The notes below the pieces were generated by a model that was given only the letters and a program-made list of their open reading frames with translations, was not told where the DNA came from and ran no database searches. From the NCBI GenBank assembly GCA_046635845.1, contig JAQQXN010000003.1: 64,000 nt of DNA; one strand, written 5' to 3'. This document shows, piece after piece, positions 1 to 9,187 of this stretch; within the stretch, counting starts at the first letter, position 1, and each line of letters begins with the position of its first letter. The position numbers and the translations under genes are program-made. The stretch is from UBA168 sp011055275 (GTDB lineage Archaea; Thermoproteota; Thermoprotei_A; Marsarchaeales; UBA168).

Positions 1-1318
1 CACCAGCGAAACCGTACCCAGGAGGAGGGGTAAGGCGAAGCGAGACGCTGCCGTCATCAAAGGTGACGTTGAAGGTCCTTGAAGAGGGACTGAAGGTGCC
101 GCTGGGAGATGCCACGTTGAAGCCCTCGGGTACGAAGAAGTCGGCCCAGCCAGACTTACCAGTGAAGGTAACGTTAACGGTGACCGAGCTCACGGTTACT
201 CCCTTATACGTCGAGTTTTCGACGCTAAGTGAGGAAACCGGAACCGACGATAAACGGGGATACGGTTCGTCAAGGACGTCCAGCAACGGGTTCTTCTCAT
301 AGGTTATGGCTCCTGTCTCGGCCTCCCAGCTGTAGCTCCAGTAAGTCCAAGCGATCCCATACCTGTTGAACGCCTCCGTGGCAAGAAGGGGCGAGTTCAT
401 GCCCGCCCCGAATTCCCCATCGTAAACAGGCATGTCCCACTTCTGCGAGGCCTGCAGCGCCGCGTAAAGGGGAGCGCTCAAGGGGTTAGCCCAGTAGTCG
501 TGAACCTCAAGCGCCAACTTGTGCGCTGGGTCGGTTGGCTCAACCCAGTTGTTGGGATGCGTTCCAGAGTCCCATTCAGAAGTCTCGAAGAATATCACGT
601 GCCTCTGGTCCACCTTCCTTATGGCCGATATGGCCATGTCGTAAACCCTTGCCATGTTTTCGTACATCTGCTGGGAAGTCCAGTTGGTAGGGGTAGTGGG
701 CTCGTTGAATAGGTCATAACCCAGGACGCCGGAGTCGTTGGCGAACTGGGACGCCACGTACTCCCACATGTTTGCGAAGTCCTGCTCAACCGTGGTGTTG
801 GACCAGAAGTAGGCTTCGTCTTTTTGCAATGCATCCCATCCTCCACGATATGGCACCGCCCAAGGCGGAAGGCCGTTGCCCTCGCCGTTTTCAAAAACAG
901 GCGACCACCACCACTGATGCATGTCTATTATCACGTATATGCCGTAATTGTTTGCAAGGTGAACAGCCTCTCTTACCTTCTTTAGATAGGACTGAGAATA
1001 GGCTCCCGGGCTGGGCTCAACGTAACTCCACGCTATGGGCATCCTTATCACGTTGAATCCCCAAGAGGTCATGGCCTGGAAGTCCTCAGACGTAAACGTG
1101 AAAGCGCCAAACTCCGCGCCTGAGTAGTCAGCGCCATGAAGTAGGACGTACGTGCCGTTATCGTAAACGAAGCGCGTGCCTCTCACCGTTATCCAGGGAA
1201 GCGAGGAATAAGTGGGAGGGAACGCTTGAGAGCCGGGAACGTGCGCGACTCCCACTTCACACGCCGCTGAGAGCATAATGATTGTGAATAAAACTCCCAG
1301 CACTGGTTTAACGTTCAT
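1..1318 (-). CDS. Secreted GH5-like cellulase/endoglucanase (3' end outside window)
   Basis: About 439 codons are open from ATG 1318 to the window edge, so the C-terminus is missing. The N-terminus is a signal peptide (Lys, then a Leu/Val/Ile-rich core, then small residues), so the enzyme is exported. The TIM-barrel signatures are GH5-like: a motif reading GFNVIRMPIAW near residue 95, the acid/base Glu in YDLFNEP (about E206) and the nucleophile Glu in YDGEFGAG (about E302), a spacing of 96 residues that suits the family. After about residue 345 a Ser/Thr/Val-rich beta-type region follows, perhaps a carbohydrate-binding module. Family knowledge: hydrolysis of beta-1,4-glucans by a retaining mechanism. 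Cellulose as substrate is an inference. The gene is absent from simple complete-ORF calls because its stop lies beyond base 1. Confidence 0.85.
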   Translation of the reverse strand, partial: MNVKPVLGVLFTIIMLSAACEVGVAHVPGSQAFPPTYSSLPWITVRGTRFVYDNGTYVLLHGADYSGAEFGAFTFTSEDFQAMTSWGFNVIRMPIAWSYVEPSPGAYSQSYLKKVREAVHLANNYGIYVIIDMHQWWWSPVFENGEGNGLPPWAVPYRGGWDALQKDEAYFWSNTTVEQDFANMWEYVASQFANDSGVLGYDLFNEPTTPTNWTSQQMYENMARVYDMAISAIRKVDQRHVIFFETSEWDSGTHPNNWVEPTDPAHKLALEVHDYWANPLSAPLYAALQASQKWDMPVYDGEFGAGMNSPLLATEAFNRYGIAWTYWSYSWEAETGAITYEKNPLLDVLDEPYPRLSSVPVSSLSVENSTYKGVTVSSVTVNVTFTGKSGWADFFVPEGFNVASPSGTFSPSSRTFNVTFDDGSVSLRLTPPPGYGFAG

Positions 1319-1570
1319 AAAATTACACAGAAATCGAACTTAAGCCTTCTTAGAATAAAGACTAAAAACCGCTCGAATGTTATTTCTAATCGTTCAATAG
1401 CGCATGAGTTTTTGAGCTCAAATAGCACCATTAAGCTGATAGCGTCAACGGCTTCCAAGAAATTCGCTTTTTCAGATAGGGCATAATTTTTCAACGTATT
1501 GGCCCCTGCATTAACACCGCTGGCGACCGAGTTCTGCCACATCAAAAATTAGAAAGCTCCTTCGCCAGGC

Positions 1571-1580
1571 ATATTACTTA
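1571..1580 (+). promoter_or_regulatory. TATA-like box for cbiA
   Basis: The sequence ATATTACTTA sits 22-31 nt before the TTG start of the diamide synthase. This is the spacing seen before many genes here and implies a leaderless or nearly leaderless mRNA. No Shine-Dalgarno sequence precedes the TTG. Confidence 0.4.
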
Positions 1581-1601
1581 GCACTTCTTACTAAGTGGCA
1601 T

Positions 1602-2897
1602 TTGAAACGCTTCATAGTCTCGTCTGATAGGAGCGGCAGCGGAAAGACGCTGATTACGTCAGGCATAATGAGAGCACTATCTAAGAAGATGAAAGTGGCC
1701 CCGTTTAAGGTTGGGCCTGACTTTATAGATCCCGGGTATCATAGGCTCGCCACGGGGGAACCTTCATCTAATCTCGACCTTTGGTTAATGGGACGCGATG
1801 AGGTAATTGCAGCTCTTTTCAGATATTCAAAGGGACGCGACATAGGCGTAATCGAGGGCGTTATGGGGCTTTACGACGGAATCGGCCTCAGCTATAGCAC
1901 ATATGAGGTTTCACGGGTCATAAAAGCGCCCATAGTCCTTGTTATAGATTGCTCTAACCTCTCATCGACGGCCTCAGCGATAGTAAGCGGATTAAAGGAC
2001 TTCGGGAACGCCCCGGTCAAGGGCGTGATATTCAACATGGTCGGCTCTGTAGGCCACTTCAACTACTGCAAGGAGGGACTTGAAGGCGTTAAGGTGCTGG
2101 GATACATCCCGTATTCCGAGGAACTGAAGGTCCCTTCAAGGCACCTCGGCCTGGTCACCGTTGAAGATGAGAAAAAAGCTGAAAGCGCCATCTCTGCCGC
2201 CTCGCGCCTCGTTGAACAACACGTCGACTTAGATTCTCTCGTTGACATCGCAGACCAAGCCAATGAGCTTAACCCCGCGCCATATGAAAACGCGGAAGAA
2301 GCAACCGATAAGGAGCTGGCCGCCGTAGCCTATGACTCAGCTTTTTCCTTCTACTATAGGGATAACTTGGAGTTGATCCGGAGCCGGCATCAGTTAAAGT
2401 TCTTTAGCCCCCTCAAGAACGAGAAAGTCGATGGCGCCGATCTCATCTACATAGGGGGTGGATATCCCGAATTACACCTAAAGGAACTTGAAGCTTCAAC
2501 TCAAACCAGAAGTTGGATAAAGCGCGCATCAGAAGAGGGAAAAAAGGTCTTAGGAGAGTGTGGAGGGCTCATGTACCTTTCAAGAGAAATCGTCGGCGAC
2601 AGGAGTTATGACATGGTTGGCCTTTTCGACATATCTATGAAAGCGAAAGAAAAACTCGTTATGCATTACACAGAGCTTGAAGCCTTAAAGCCCAGCATGC
2701 TTGCCGGTGCGGGAGATACGTTAAGAGGACACGAGTTCCATTACTCGAAGGTACTCAGCGTTGGCAACGTCAACTTCGCCCTAAAGGCCAAAAGAGGTAA
2801 CGGCATAGAAAACGGGTTCGACGGAGCCCTTGAATATAACTCTTTGGGGAGCTATTCCCACTTTTACTTCAGAACGCTCCCTCATGCCTCTCTTTAA
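1602..2897 (+). CDS. cbiA: Cobyrinic acid a,c-diamide synthase
   Basis: A 431-residue CbiA/CobB-type amidotransferase. The N-terminal dethiobiotin-synthetase-like ATPase carries the P-loop SSDRSGSGKT at residues 7-16. The C-terminal class-I glutamine amidotransferase domain has the nucleophilic Cys in LGECGGLMYL (C320) and the later HEFHYS motif. Family knowledge: ATP- and glutamine-dependent amidation of the a and c side chains of cobyrinic acid in cobamide synthesis, in the cytosol. The homologous CfbB acts on Ni-sirohydrochlorin in methanogens, but nothing here suggests a methanogen. The start is a TTG; the protein begins directly with the beta strand before the P-loop, and a TATA box is correctly placed. 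It stands alone, but a second cobamide gene (cbiS) lies about 38 kb away in the window. Confidence 0.92.
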   Translation: MKRFIVSSDRSGSGKTLITSGIMRALSKKMKVAPFKVGPDFIDPGYHRLATGEPSSNLDLWLMGRDEVIAALFRYSKGRDIGVIEGVMGLYDGIGLSYSTYEVSRVIKAPIVLVIDCSNLSSTASAIVSGLKDFGNAPVKGVIFNMVGSVGHFNYCKEGLEGVKVLGYIPYSEELKVPSRHLGLVTVEDEKKAESAISAASRLVEQHVDLDSLVDIADQANELNPAPYENAEEATDKELAAVAYDSAFSFYYRDNLELIRSRHQLKFFSPLKNEKVDGADLIYIGGGYPELHLKELEASTQTRSWIKRASEEGKKVLGECGGLMYLSREIVGDRSYDMVGLFDISMKAKEKLVMHYTELEALKPSMLAGAGDTLRGHEFHYSKVLSVGNVNFALKAKRGNGIENGFDGALEYNSLGSYSHFYFRTLPHASL

Positions 2898-3102
2898 CTG
2901 TAGATCTTACCTTAAAGCAACCGCCAAGCCAGTCCAAGACCCAGATGTACTCCTTTTCGCCGCAATGTAAGCTTTTCCAGAACGCGAGAAAGCAAAGCAC
3001 CGATCTTAGAGGGTTACTTGCACGGCTTTCCAAATGCAGGGAAACGCGGGCTGCCAACTGCATGAAAGGCCGCGAGCGCGACTTAGCTCAGCGTCTCCTC
3101 TA

Positions 3103-3739
3103 TCATTTTGAAAGCCTATAGTGCTGGGGCATAAACTTCGCGGGATCGCGCACCACGGCTTTGTAAGCCGCCATCTCAAGTGCCGATTGCTTACATACCT
3201 TTATCCAAAGACACTTAGGATCAGTAACTTCGCTTTCGATCGATATTTGATCTTTGACCGAGAAAATCAGGTGATCCTCTATCGTGTGCTTTCCGCTTTT
3301 GATGTTATCCAGGTCCCTTATGAGTAACGTCAAGTTAAAGGACTTACCAACATCGCACTCAAAAAGATAGACCCTCTTACCATCGATGAGCGCGGTACCC
3401 TTTATCCCCATGCCACTCATGTGAAAGTAGGTCTGGCTAGAGCTATCTCTGAGGAGTTTAAGCTCGCGCCCATCCGTGCTAACACTAGGCTCTCTTGTGT
3501 TGTAGCCGTTAAATTAGAGGGACGCACCTCCGAATCCTGAAGCAGCAAATGACTTTGACTTATGAACCGGTAGGCGGTATCACGCAAGAACCGCCTGAAC
3601 GGGTTTGCCGCTAAGAACAGGGACTCCAGCACCGTCGACTTAGCTGAGTTGTTAGCCCCTACTAGTATGGTAAGCGGATAAAGGTTCAAATGCCCTTCCT
3701 CACCCCTTTAAAGTTAATGAGATCAAGGCTATTGATAAT
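3103..3739 (-). pseudogene. Decayed AAA-type ATPase (OLD/AAA_15-like)
   Basis: Three reading frames in series make one ATPase N-terminus. Around 3700-3739 one frame reads LDLINFKGVRKG, then a shift near 3700 gives HLNLYPLTILVGANN with a degenerate Walker A (GANNSAKST, Ala replacing the usual Gly). Around 3420 a second shift leads from a short dead end (stop at 3417) into TYFHMSGMGIKG and on to a stop at 3103. The total is about 210 residues, whereas such ATPases are usually 350-450. Walker B and the signature motif are not visible. Frameshifts plus truncation make this a pseudogene; a functional pair of short proteins is unlikely. Family identity rests on the NFKG...VGANN...KST pattern only. 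Confidence 0.7.
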
Positions 3740-3869
3740 TTAAGCCCAAGTAAAGACTAATTTCAATAATAAATCCTCCGCCTTCTTTCTTCTTAAAGAT
3801 AAAGCACGCAATTAATGCGCAAAGTTATGACCCAAAACCGTCGTTTCCTGAGCAATACCCTATAATCCT

Positions 3870-5111
3870 TTATGCAAATCGCGGTAACGATGGGTCCTCG
3901 GTATGCCCTGCATGTAACATGCTCGTTCGATAGGGCTTTTGGGGATTTAGCGGCCGGAAGAACCACCGCAGCGCGCTTGGCCCGCTCTCCTCGATCACGA
4001 GCTGAAGCGCCCTGGCCTCAACCTCGTCTGCGTACTCCTCAGCAAAACGAACTCCGAGCGTCGTCAGCTGATCAACCATGTCAAGGACCATGGGCAGCCC
4101 CGTGTCATGATTGAAGAAAGCCGACGCAGATAAAATCGAAACGACCTCCTCTTCCTTTCCCTTGAGAAACTCCACCTCGCAGGCCGGGGCGTCCTCATAG
4201 GCCTTTACCTGAATCCTTTCCAAAGACGAAAGCGCTTCTGCAGGAACGCCTATGTACCGCGGAGGACCGTATACCCTCTCCTCGATATCTTTCCAATCCG
4301 GAGAAAACGAGACTTCTCTTCCGCCTTCCCTTTCTTCCATTTCTTTTCTCTGAGCGAGTATGGTCAGCTCCATGGGATGCCTTCCTCCCGTCAGCTCCGA
4401 ATAAGGGATATAGGACCTGCCAGGCATCGCAAAGGAAAGGGATAACTTATCGGTTATCCCTGTTAAGTCCTCCTCAAGCCCGTTCAAGTAAGCGTAACCT
4501 TCAAGTACCCTGCTTCTTGTCCTCTTTATCACCGCGAACGCGCGCCCCGACTTGGTTATTTTTTCCGTGAGCTCGTTTATCTCCTCAAGTATCTTAACAT
4601 CGTTTTCCGAAAGCTCCCCCATCTGAATGCGTTTGTTGGCGGTGTAGGCGTAACCGTAAAAGCTGCCATCGACGATGACGTGATCCGCGTGATCGAGCGC
4701 TTCAAGGGCCATCTTCCTCTCCGCAAGCAAAGAGGTGAGCTCGAACGAGTACATGGAGCGATCTTGCGAAAGCGCCCCATTTCTCTTGAACTGCCCGGCC
4801 AAATGGTCTTCCCACACCTCGCTCTTTCCCCTTATGGCCAGGCCGCTCGCCGTAAACGCCCCGTAACTGGCACCAAGCCTTCTCGAAAGCATGGGAGACC
4901 TCGAGCCATCGACAGCTGCAACCAGCGGTTCTCCCTGTCCCCCGGGCAGCGGTTTCACGTGAGGTAGAGCGAGCTTTTTGAGCTCCTCAAGGGTCGTCAA
5001 TAGCTTCTTGTGGTTTTCCTTTACTCTCTGGGCCTCCTCCTCGGCAACCTCCATGAGTTTGTACTGGAGATCTGGTGGAAGCCTAAGCCACTCTATTTGG
5101 TCCTCAGACAT
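3870..5111 (-). CDS. nurA: NurA 5'-3' nuclease
   Basis: 413 residues. NurA family motifs are present: the first acidic motif AAVDGSRSP (D68) and the second in HVIVDGSFYG (D148), the Mn2+-binding aspartates of the RNase-H-like nuclease fold. An N-terminal helical region (about residues 15-50) precedes the core. The start ATG lies inside the 3' end of herA (8-nt overlap), so the two are co-transcribed and translationally coupled. Family knowledge: NurA forms a complex with the HerA hexamer and resects DNA ends for recombinational repair. In many archaea mre11 and rad50 sit in the same operon; here they are not adjacent. The fast-diverging NurA sequence makes the identification depend on motifs plus the herA context, which together are strong. 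Confidence 0.9.
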   Translation of the reverse strand: MSEDQIEWLRLPPDLQYKLMEVAEEEAQRVKENHKKLLTTLEELKKLALPHVKPLPGGQGEPLVAAVDGSRSPMLSRRLGASYGAFTASGLAIRGKSEVWEDHLAGQFKRNGALSQDRSMYSFELTSLLAERKMALEALDHADHVIVDGSFYGYAYTANKRIQMGELSENDVKILEEINELTEKITKSGRAFAVIKRTRSRVLEGYAYLNGLEEDLTGITDKLSLSFAMPGRSYIPYSELTGGRHPMELTILAQRKEMEEREGGREVSFSPDWKDIEERVYGPPRYIGVPAEALSSLERIQVKAYEDAPACEVEFLKGKEEEVVSILSASAFFNHDTGLPMVLDMVDQLTTLGVRFAEEYADEVEARALQLVIEESGPSALRWFFRPLNPQKPYRTSMLHAGHTEDPSLPRFA

Positions 5112-6639
5112 CTGTGCTCGCCATTCTTTCGCTTGCCAACCGAAGCAGCCTCTGGTTTGGCTCGAAGAAAAGGAGTAGAGGCATAGGAGATGGATTCATG
5201 AGACCGGAGAAATAGAACTGCCCGCTTTGAAGCGTTAGCATGTACTCGGGCGTTATGCCGTAGGGCTCAAGCCACTCCTTGGCCCCTCCTTGACCCACAA
5301 CGTCAAGGGGGTGCAACCTTCCGTAAAAGTTTGTGTTCAGGTTCCTCCTTATGGCGGCGTTCACGCCTATGTCTCCCGCCACGCCCTGCGAGAGGAGCGT
5401 CAGGTTAAGCTTGTGTTTCCTTCCAAGCGCCGCCAGATCCCTTATGGCGTCCGTGGCCTGAACTTGGAGTCCCTCCGGCTTGAACGGCGAGTACTGCGGC
5501 GCCTCGTCAATCACGAGGGAGATGGACATGTCCTCTCCTCCGATCATCTTTGAGTAAATGGCGTTTGCTAAGGCCAAGAAGAAGGAGAGCTTGAGCTCAG
5601 ACCTGAAGCCGGCCATGTCTATCACCACAAGGTGCCTCTTCGCAAGTTCGGTCAGCACGTCCTCGACCTTCAAAGTCCCCGTGAGCGAATACAAGACATC
5701 AGGCGTCAGCCTGCGCAGAAATCTCCTAACCGCCGATAGATAGGCGCTCTTGTAATTTTGATTAACGGTACTCCCAGCTTGATCGAGTCTTTTGGTTATC
5801 TCCTTCAGAAGGCCGTTGGGTCCCTCCTTGGCGAGCTCATCCCAATCGTCGCATATTTCTTCCATAACCCCCTGGAGGCTCCTGTTGTCGAAGAAGTTCT
5901 GGGAAATGTCCGATAGGTAAGATAGGATCGCGTCTGGCCCCAGAAACACCTTTGACAGTGGTATCGAGTTATTCGGGAGGTCGGACGCGTAATCCATTCC
6001 ACTCCAGTCAAGCACAAGGACATCGTAGCCATTCTCCAGGTAAAAAGGCATAAGTACGTTTTTTGCCAGCCAAGATTTCCCGGAGCCAGTCGTACCGTAA
6101 ACCCCGACGTGATAGGGAATGTAAGATGCGTCTGCCGGGATCCGCCAGCTCGGGTGCCTGTCCAAGTGGGCGCACAAGTACGCGGGAACCCTTGCTGACG
6201 GCTTTAGGTAGATCTCCAAGGGATTCTCGTCCTCAAACACGCTAACGCTGGAACCTGGCGCGATTATCTTCCTATTGATTGCCAATGGCTTTCCCTCGGA
6301 CACCTCACCGACCGCCATCACCGTAAACGAGAAGACCTCCCTCGCGCCGGAAGGTTCCCCTCCGTGCTTGACGTACGCAAGCTCGGGCTTGTAGTACTGC
6401 GTGTTAAGGAAGTCGTTTCTTCCAAGTCCCTTCCTCAGCACTCCCAGCACTTCTCCGTATGGCTTTTTTCCTCCGTTCTTGATAAGAACTAGCTCCTCGC
6501 TCGAAACCCAGCTCTCCATTCCCTGATAAAGTATCACGGAAGCGCTTGACTCGGTGGCCCCATCTGCTACCTTTCCTATCTCCTGCACACTTGGGGTATT
6601 GCCTCCACGTAAAAGCGTGGTGGATACGTGCGCCTTCAC
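5104..6639 (-). CDS. herA: HerA DNA-translocating ATPase/helicase
   Basis: 511 residues. An N-terminal beta-rich HAS-barrel region (about 1-150) is followed by a RecA/FtsK-like ATPase with Walker A VYGTTGSGKSW (K188) and Walker B SLVIDEAPQY (D378, E379). The motif LLSQG and the C-terminal LQSGQFYFSG strand also match HerA. Family knowledge: a bipolar hexameric translocase that works with NurA (and Mre11-Rad50) in DNA end resection. It is the first gene of a herA-nurA operon with an 8-nt overlap. The start shown is the longest; MKAHVSTTLL is plausible because the HAS barrel starts soon after. Confidence 0.93.
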   Translation of the reverse strand: MKAHVSTTLLRGGNTPSVQEIGKVADGATESSASVILYQGMESWVSSEELVLIKNGGKKPYGEVLGVLRKGLGRNDFLNTQYYKPELAYVKHGGEPSGAREVFSFTVMAVGEVSEGKPLAINRKIIAPGSSVSVFEDENPLEIYLKPSARVPAYLCAHLDRHPSWRIPADASYIPYHVGVYGTTGSGKSWLAKNVLMPFYLENGYDVLVLDWSGMDYASDLPNNSIPLSKVFLGPDAILSYLSDISQNFFDNRSLQGVMEEICDDWDELAKEGPNGLLKEITKRLDQAGSTVNQNYKSAYLSAVRRFLRRLTPDVLYSLTGTLKVEDVLTELAKRHLVVIDMAGFRSELKLSFFLALANAIYSKMIGGEDMSISLVIDEAPQYSPFKPEGLQVQATDAIRDLAALGRKHKLNLTLLSQGVAGDIGVNAAIRRNLNTNFYGRLHPLDVVGQGGAKEWLEPYGITPEYMLTLQSGQFYFSGLMNPSPMPLLLFFEPNQRLLRLASERMASTDV

Positions 6640-7007
6640 GTGAATCGCTTTAACGAATGCCAGACGTGCGATTGGCTAAGAGCTTCCATAAGGAGGAGCT
6701 CGCACTTTGCGATTTCTGGAGAGCAAAACGGCATAATTCCAAGCGCTTTCAAATTCACTTTGATCGACTAACCTATTTTGACGTCAGCCATACATCTCTC
6801 AATGCGAATCGCTTCCCGCCCGCCACGATCACCATAGTTGCGCTCTTGCTTTTCCTTTTGTAATTTTATTATCCGGTTTACCATCAGCTAACTACCCCGT
6901 ACTGGCAGGTAGAGCTTTCGCGCACTGTCGCGCGCCTTAGTGCGATACGGTCATTTACTAGCACGCGACCTTACTAAGAGCTTTCAACTGTTCGACGGTG
7001 GTCTTGG
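6640..7007. other. Intergenic stretch, no gene seen
   Basis: 368 bp between the herA start and the end of the next minus-strand gene. It must hold the herA promoter, but I could not pick out a convincing TATA box. A T-rich run at about 6843-6870 could be read either way. The one open frame here has no recognisable protein signature. Confidence 0.4.
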
Positions 7008-8105
7008 CTAGGTAGCCCCCTCATGAAGCTCTTCGGCCTTCGAGTTCACCTCTGAAAACATCTTCACGAGCTCGGGCCAGGGCTCGTCGTTGATGTTCAC
7101 CAGGCCGTAGTTGCAATCCTCACCGTCAAACCTCCCTTCCTTTGGCTCGTCCGACCACTGAAACCAGTGATAACCAACGGCATAAGGCTCCCGCAGGATG
7201 GCCTCTAAGTAAGCCTTGGCCATGAGCGCCCTCTCGGCCTGATCTCTTACGGGCCTGCCCCCGCCTCTGGAGTTAGGTAGGCCCGAGTCCATGGCCTTGA
7301 AGGAGAACTCCGTTATCATGATAGGCTTACCAGATATAGCGTGAAGTTTCCTCATGGTCTCGAGCGGAGCTGCATCGCCGTAGTCGTTAAGCGCTATGGC
7401 ATCCAGCGAGCCCATGGCCTCCGCCACCGCGAATATGCTCGGTATAACGTGAGCAAGACGAACACCAAGCACTAAGTGGCGCGAGTCCCGCGTCCTAATG
7501 CTCTCAACGGCAACATCAAAGTACCTGTGAGCGTAAGCTTTCAGGAACAACTCGCGTGCCTCCTCCAACGGATACTCTTGCGACATCTCAACCGCTAGGT
7601 CGTGCCCTGCCCCTTTTTTCTTAAGGAAAAGGTCAAGGAGATGCTGAGACCCCCTCCAGTCCGGACCCCACTTCAGCTCGTTATCGGTGAAATACCCCAT
7701 GAGATTAGGATCGTCTTTCACGACTTGGATAAGCTCTTCAGCCCTGCTCTCAGCATGATCAACGAAATCCGGCGAAAAGACATCGGCAACGTCGCCCGTT
7801 TGCCAGTTGGAACCAAATGACGCTGCAAGGTCAAGTGAAACAAAGAAAGGAATGTAAGACCAGAGCTCCTTTGAGGACCAAAGGCCCACAGAATTAAATC
7901 CCCACGCCAGCAACCTCGTGGCGGTGCTCTTAGCCCACCGCTGCACGTTACCATAAGCGCTTTCGACGGCCCGCCTGTAAGGAGAGTAACCAAGCTTAGG
8001 AGCAAAATCACCGTCATATGAGATGTGGTTTACGCCCTTTGAAAGGGTCTCCTCTCCATTAAGGATCAGCCACGATTTACCCCGGCGACGCTCTATCGAT
8101 ATCAC
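7008..8105 (-). CDS. Clan GH-A TIM-barrel glycoside hydrolase (agarase/GH42-like)
   Basis: 365 residues with no signal peptide, so probably intracellular. Sequence signs of a retaining GH-A enzyme are an acid/base candidate in GYFTDNELKWG (E143) and a nucleophile candidate in MITEFSFKA (E266), with GFNSVGLW near residue 70 and YHWFQWSDEP near 325 completing the barrel pattern. The order and wording resemble archaeal proteins labelled beta-agarase or GH42-like; the true substrate cannot be read. The start is GTG 8105, chosen because a TATA box lies about 22 nt upstream; the overlapping ATG at 8107 is out of frame. Confidence 0.7.
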   Translation of the reverse strand: MISIERRRGKSWLILNGEETLSKGVNHISYDGDFAPKLGYSPYRRAVESAYGNVQRWAKSTATRLLAWGFNSVGLWSSKELWSYIPFFVSLDLAASFGSNWQTGDVADVFSPDFVDHAESRAEELIQVVKDDPNLMGYFTDNELKWGPDWRGSQHLLDLFLKKKGAGHDLAVEMSQEYPLEEARELFLKAYAHRYFDVAVESIRTRDSRHLVLGVRLAHVIPSIFAVAEAMGSLDAIALNDYGDAAPLETMRKLHAISGKPIMITEFSFKAMDSGLPNSRGGGRPVRDQAERALMAKAYLEAILREPYAVGYHWFQWSDEPKEGRFDGEDCNYGLVNINDEPWPELVKMFSEVNSKAEELHEGAT

Positions 8106-8123
8106 ATGTGCGCGCCTGCTACC

Positions 8124-8130
8124 CTTTTAT
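8124..8130 (-). promoter_or_regulatory. TATA box of the GH-A glycosidase gene
   Basis: On the minus strand this reads ATAAAAG, centred about 22 nt before the GTG start at 8105, consistent with a leaderless transcript. The rest of 8131-8596 holds no gene that I can support. Confidence 0.5.
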
Positions 8131-8596
8131 GCTTTTTGCGCGAGGTACGATAATTTCAGGCACCCGAAACCTGGTCGCATGACCACCTATCTCCATGGTC
8201 ATTTCCATAAAATTGGACGTGACATGCTGATTCCAAGTCCATCTTGGCATACGAGCAGACGATCAACTTAGGCAAGAACAGAAAGAACCCCGCCTTACCA
8301 GGATTCAGAAAGTGCGAGACTTGAACCCTGAAAACCCAGAACGCTTCGGAAGAAACGCTTCTGAATGCAATTACCAAAACTCGCGCCATGCATGGGCTTG
8401 GCTCACCCAGGGGCCTAGGCTTCCTCCCGTCTTCATCTTCACGCTCCACCCCAGCTCAACGCCTCACCAGACGACCAACTCACAGAAAAGGCACGAAGTC
8501 TTGAGCACCGTTGCGGAGGTAGCCCAGCTCGCTGTATCTTCATATGAGGTTTCGGCAGCGCACAGGGTATTGTCTTCTAGCGCTTTCTAAGAGCTG

Positions 8597-8917
8597 ATGG
8601 AAGGTTTAAGCGCGCTTTCCCAATTAAAGCGGATGGGATTGCCTTGGATTTCAGCTAAATCGGCGGACAAAGTCGTCGCAAGCCAGCTAGAAAAGCTGCC
8701 GGAAGGAAAGAGGCTAAGGATTGAGGACTTCAAGGGTGATAGATGGGTTGAAGTGCTCAAGTCAAGCGTTAACAACTATAGGATAGAGGAGCGCGGCTTT
8801 GCAAACGGGTCCTACGATGTAGATGACAACGAGCTCAAGTCCACCTTGAAGAGGCTGTTTGAAGCCGAGTTCCCGAGAAGTCACCAACTCCGCGTTTCCA
8901 TCGGCGAGAACAACTGA
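8597..8917 (+). CDS. Small hypothetical protein
   Basis: 106 residues, not recognised. The composition is protein-like: mixed charged helices, a central basic/acidic stretch (KRLRIEDFKGDRWVEVLKSS at about residues 38-57) and a C-terminal helix rich in Lys/Glu. Cys and membrane segments are absent. It stands alone between two gene-poor stretches, with no clear TATA box or Shine-Dalgarno site. The protein is probably soluble and cytosolic. It could be a small DNA- or RNA-associated protein, but nothing in the sequence proves it. Confidence 0.5.
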   Translation: MEGLSALSQLKRMGLPWISAKSADKVVASQLEKLPEGKRLRIEDFKGDRWVEVLKSSVNNYRIEERGFANGSYDVDDNELKSTLKRLFEAEFPRSHQLRVSIGENN

Positions 8918-9160
8918 AGCAAACAACAGCCCGAGAGCAACTCGCCAAGGCCATCGCTAACGCGCCATGTGTCGGCGCCCCTCGACGGGTTTACGTCATT
9001 GCTCGCCACGTGAAATTAAACTTGTCCGCGTATGCCCACGGGAAGATCTATTCGGCGTAAGCCTTGTTGATCACTTTCATTTCGTCGATGCGAGTGAGAT
9101 AGGCCATCGCGGCATTTCAGATTCGCCCGCGCTGCTTTACGCCCCGCGAGCGCAAAGAGA

Positions 9161-9169
9161 CGTAAAAGC
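9161..9169 (+). promoter_or_regulatory. TATA box of the racemase-superfamily operon
   Basis: CGTAAAAGC is centred 23 nt upstream of ATG 9188, implying a leaderless mRNA for the first gene. The second gene of the unit (9898) instead has a Shine-Dalgarno sequence, as expected for an internal cistron. Confidence 0.5.
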
Positions 9170-9187
9170 GGACGTCCTTTAATCACC

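Noticed and set aside
1315..1545. Minus-strand frame of 76 codons before the GH5 gene
   Set aside because: It overlaps the promoter region, has no recognisable signature and is AT-rich non-coding in look.
3070..3110. tRNA-like D-arm sequence (CGCGACTTAGCTCAGCG)
   Set aside because: No matching anticodon arm, T-arm or acceptor stem could be found around it.
8300..8340. Minus-strand GGTTCAAGTCTC resembling a T-loop
   Set aside because: The stem does not pair and no other tRNA arms are present.
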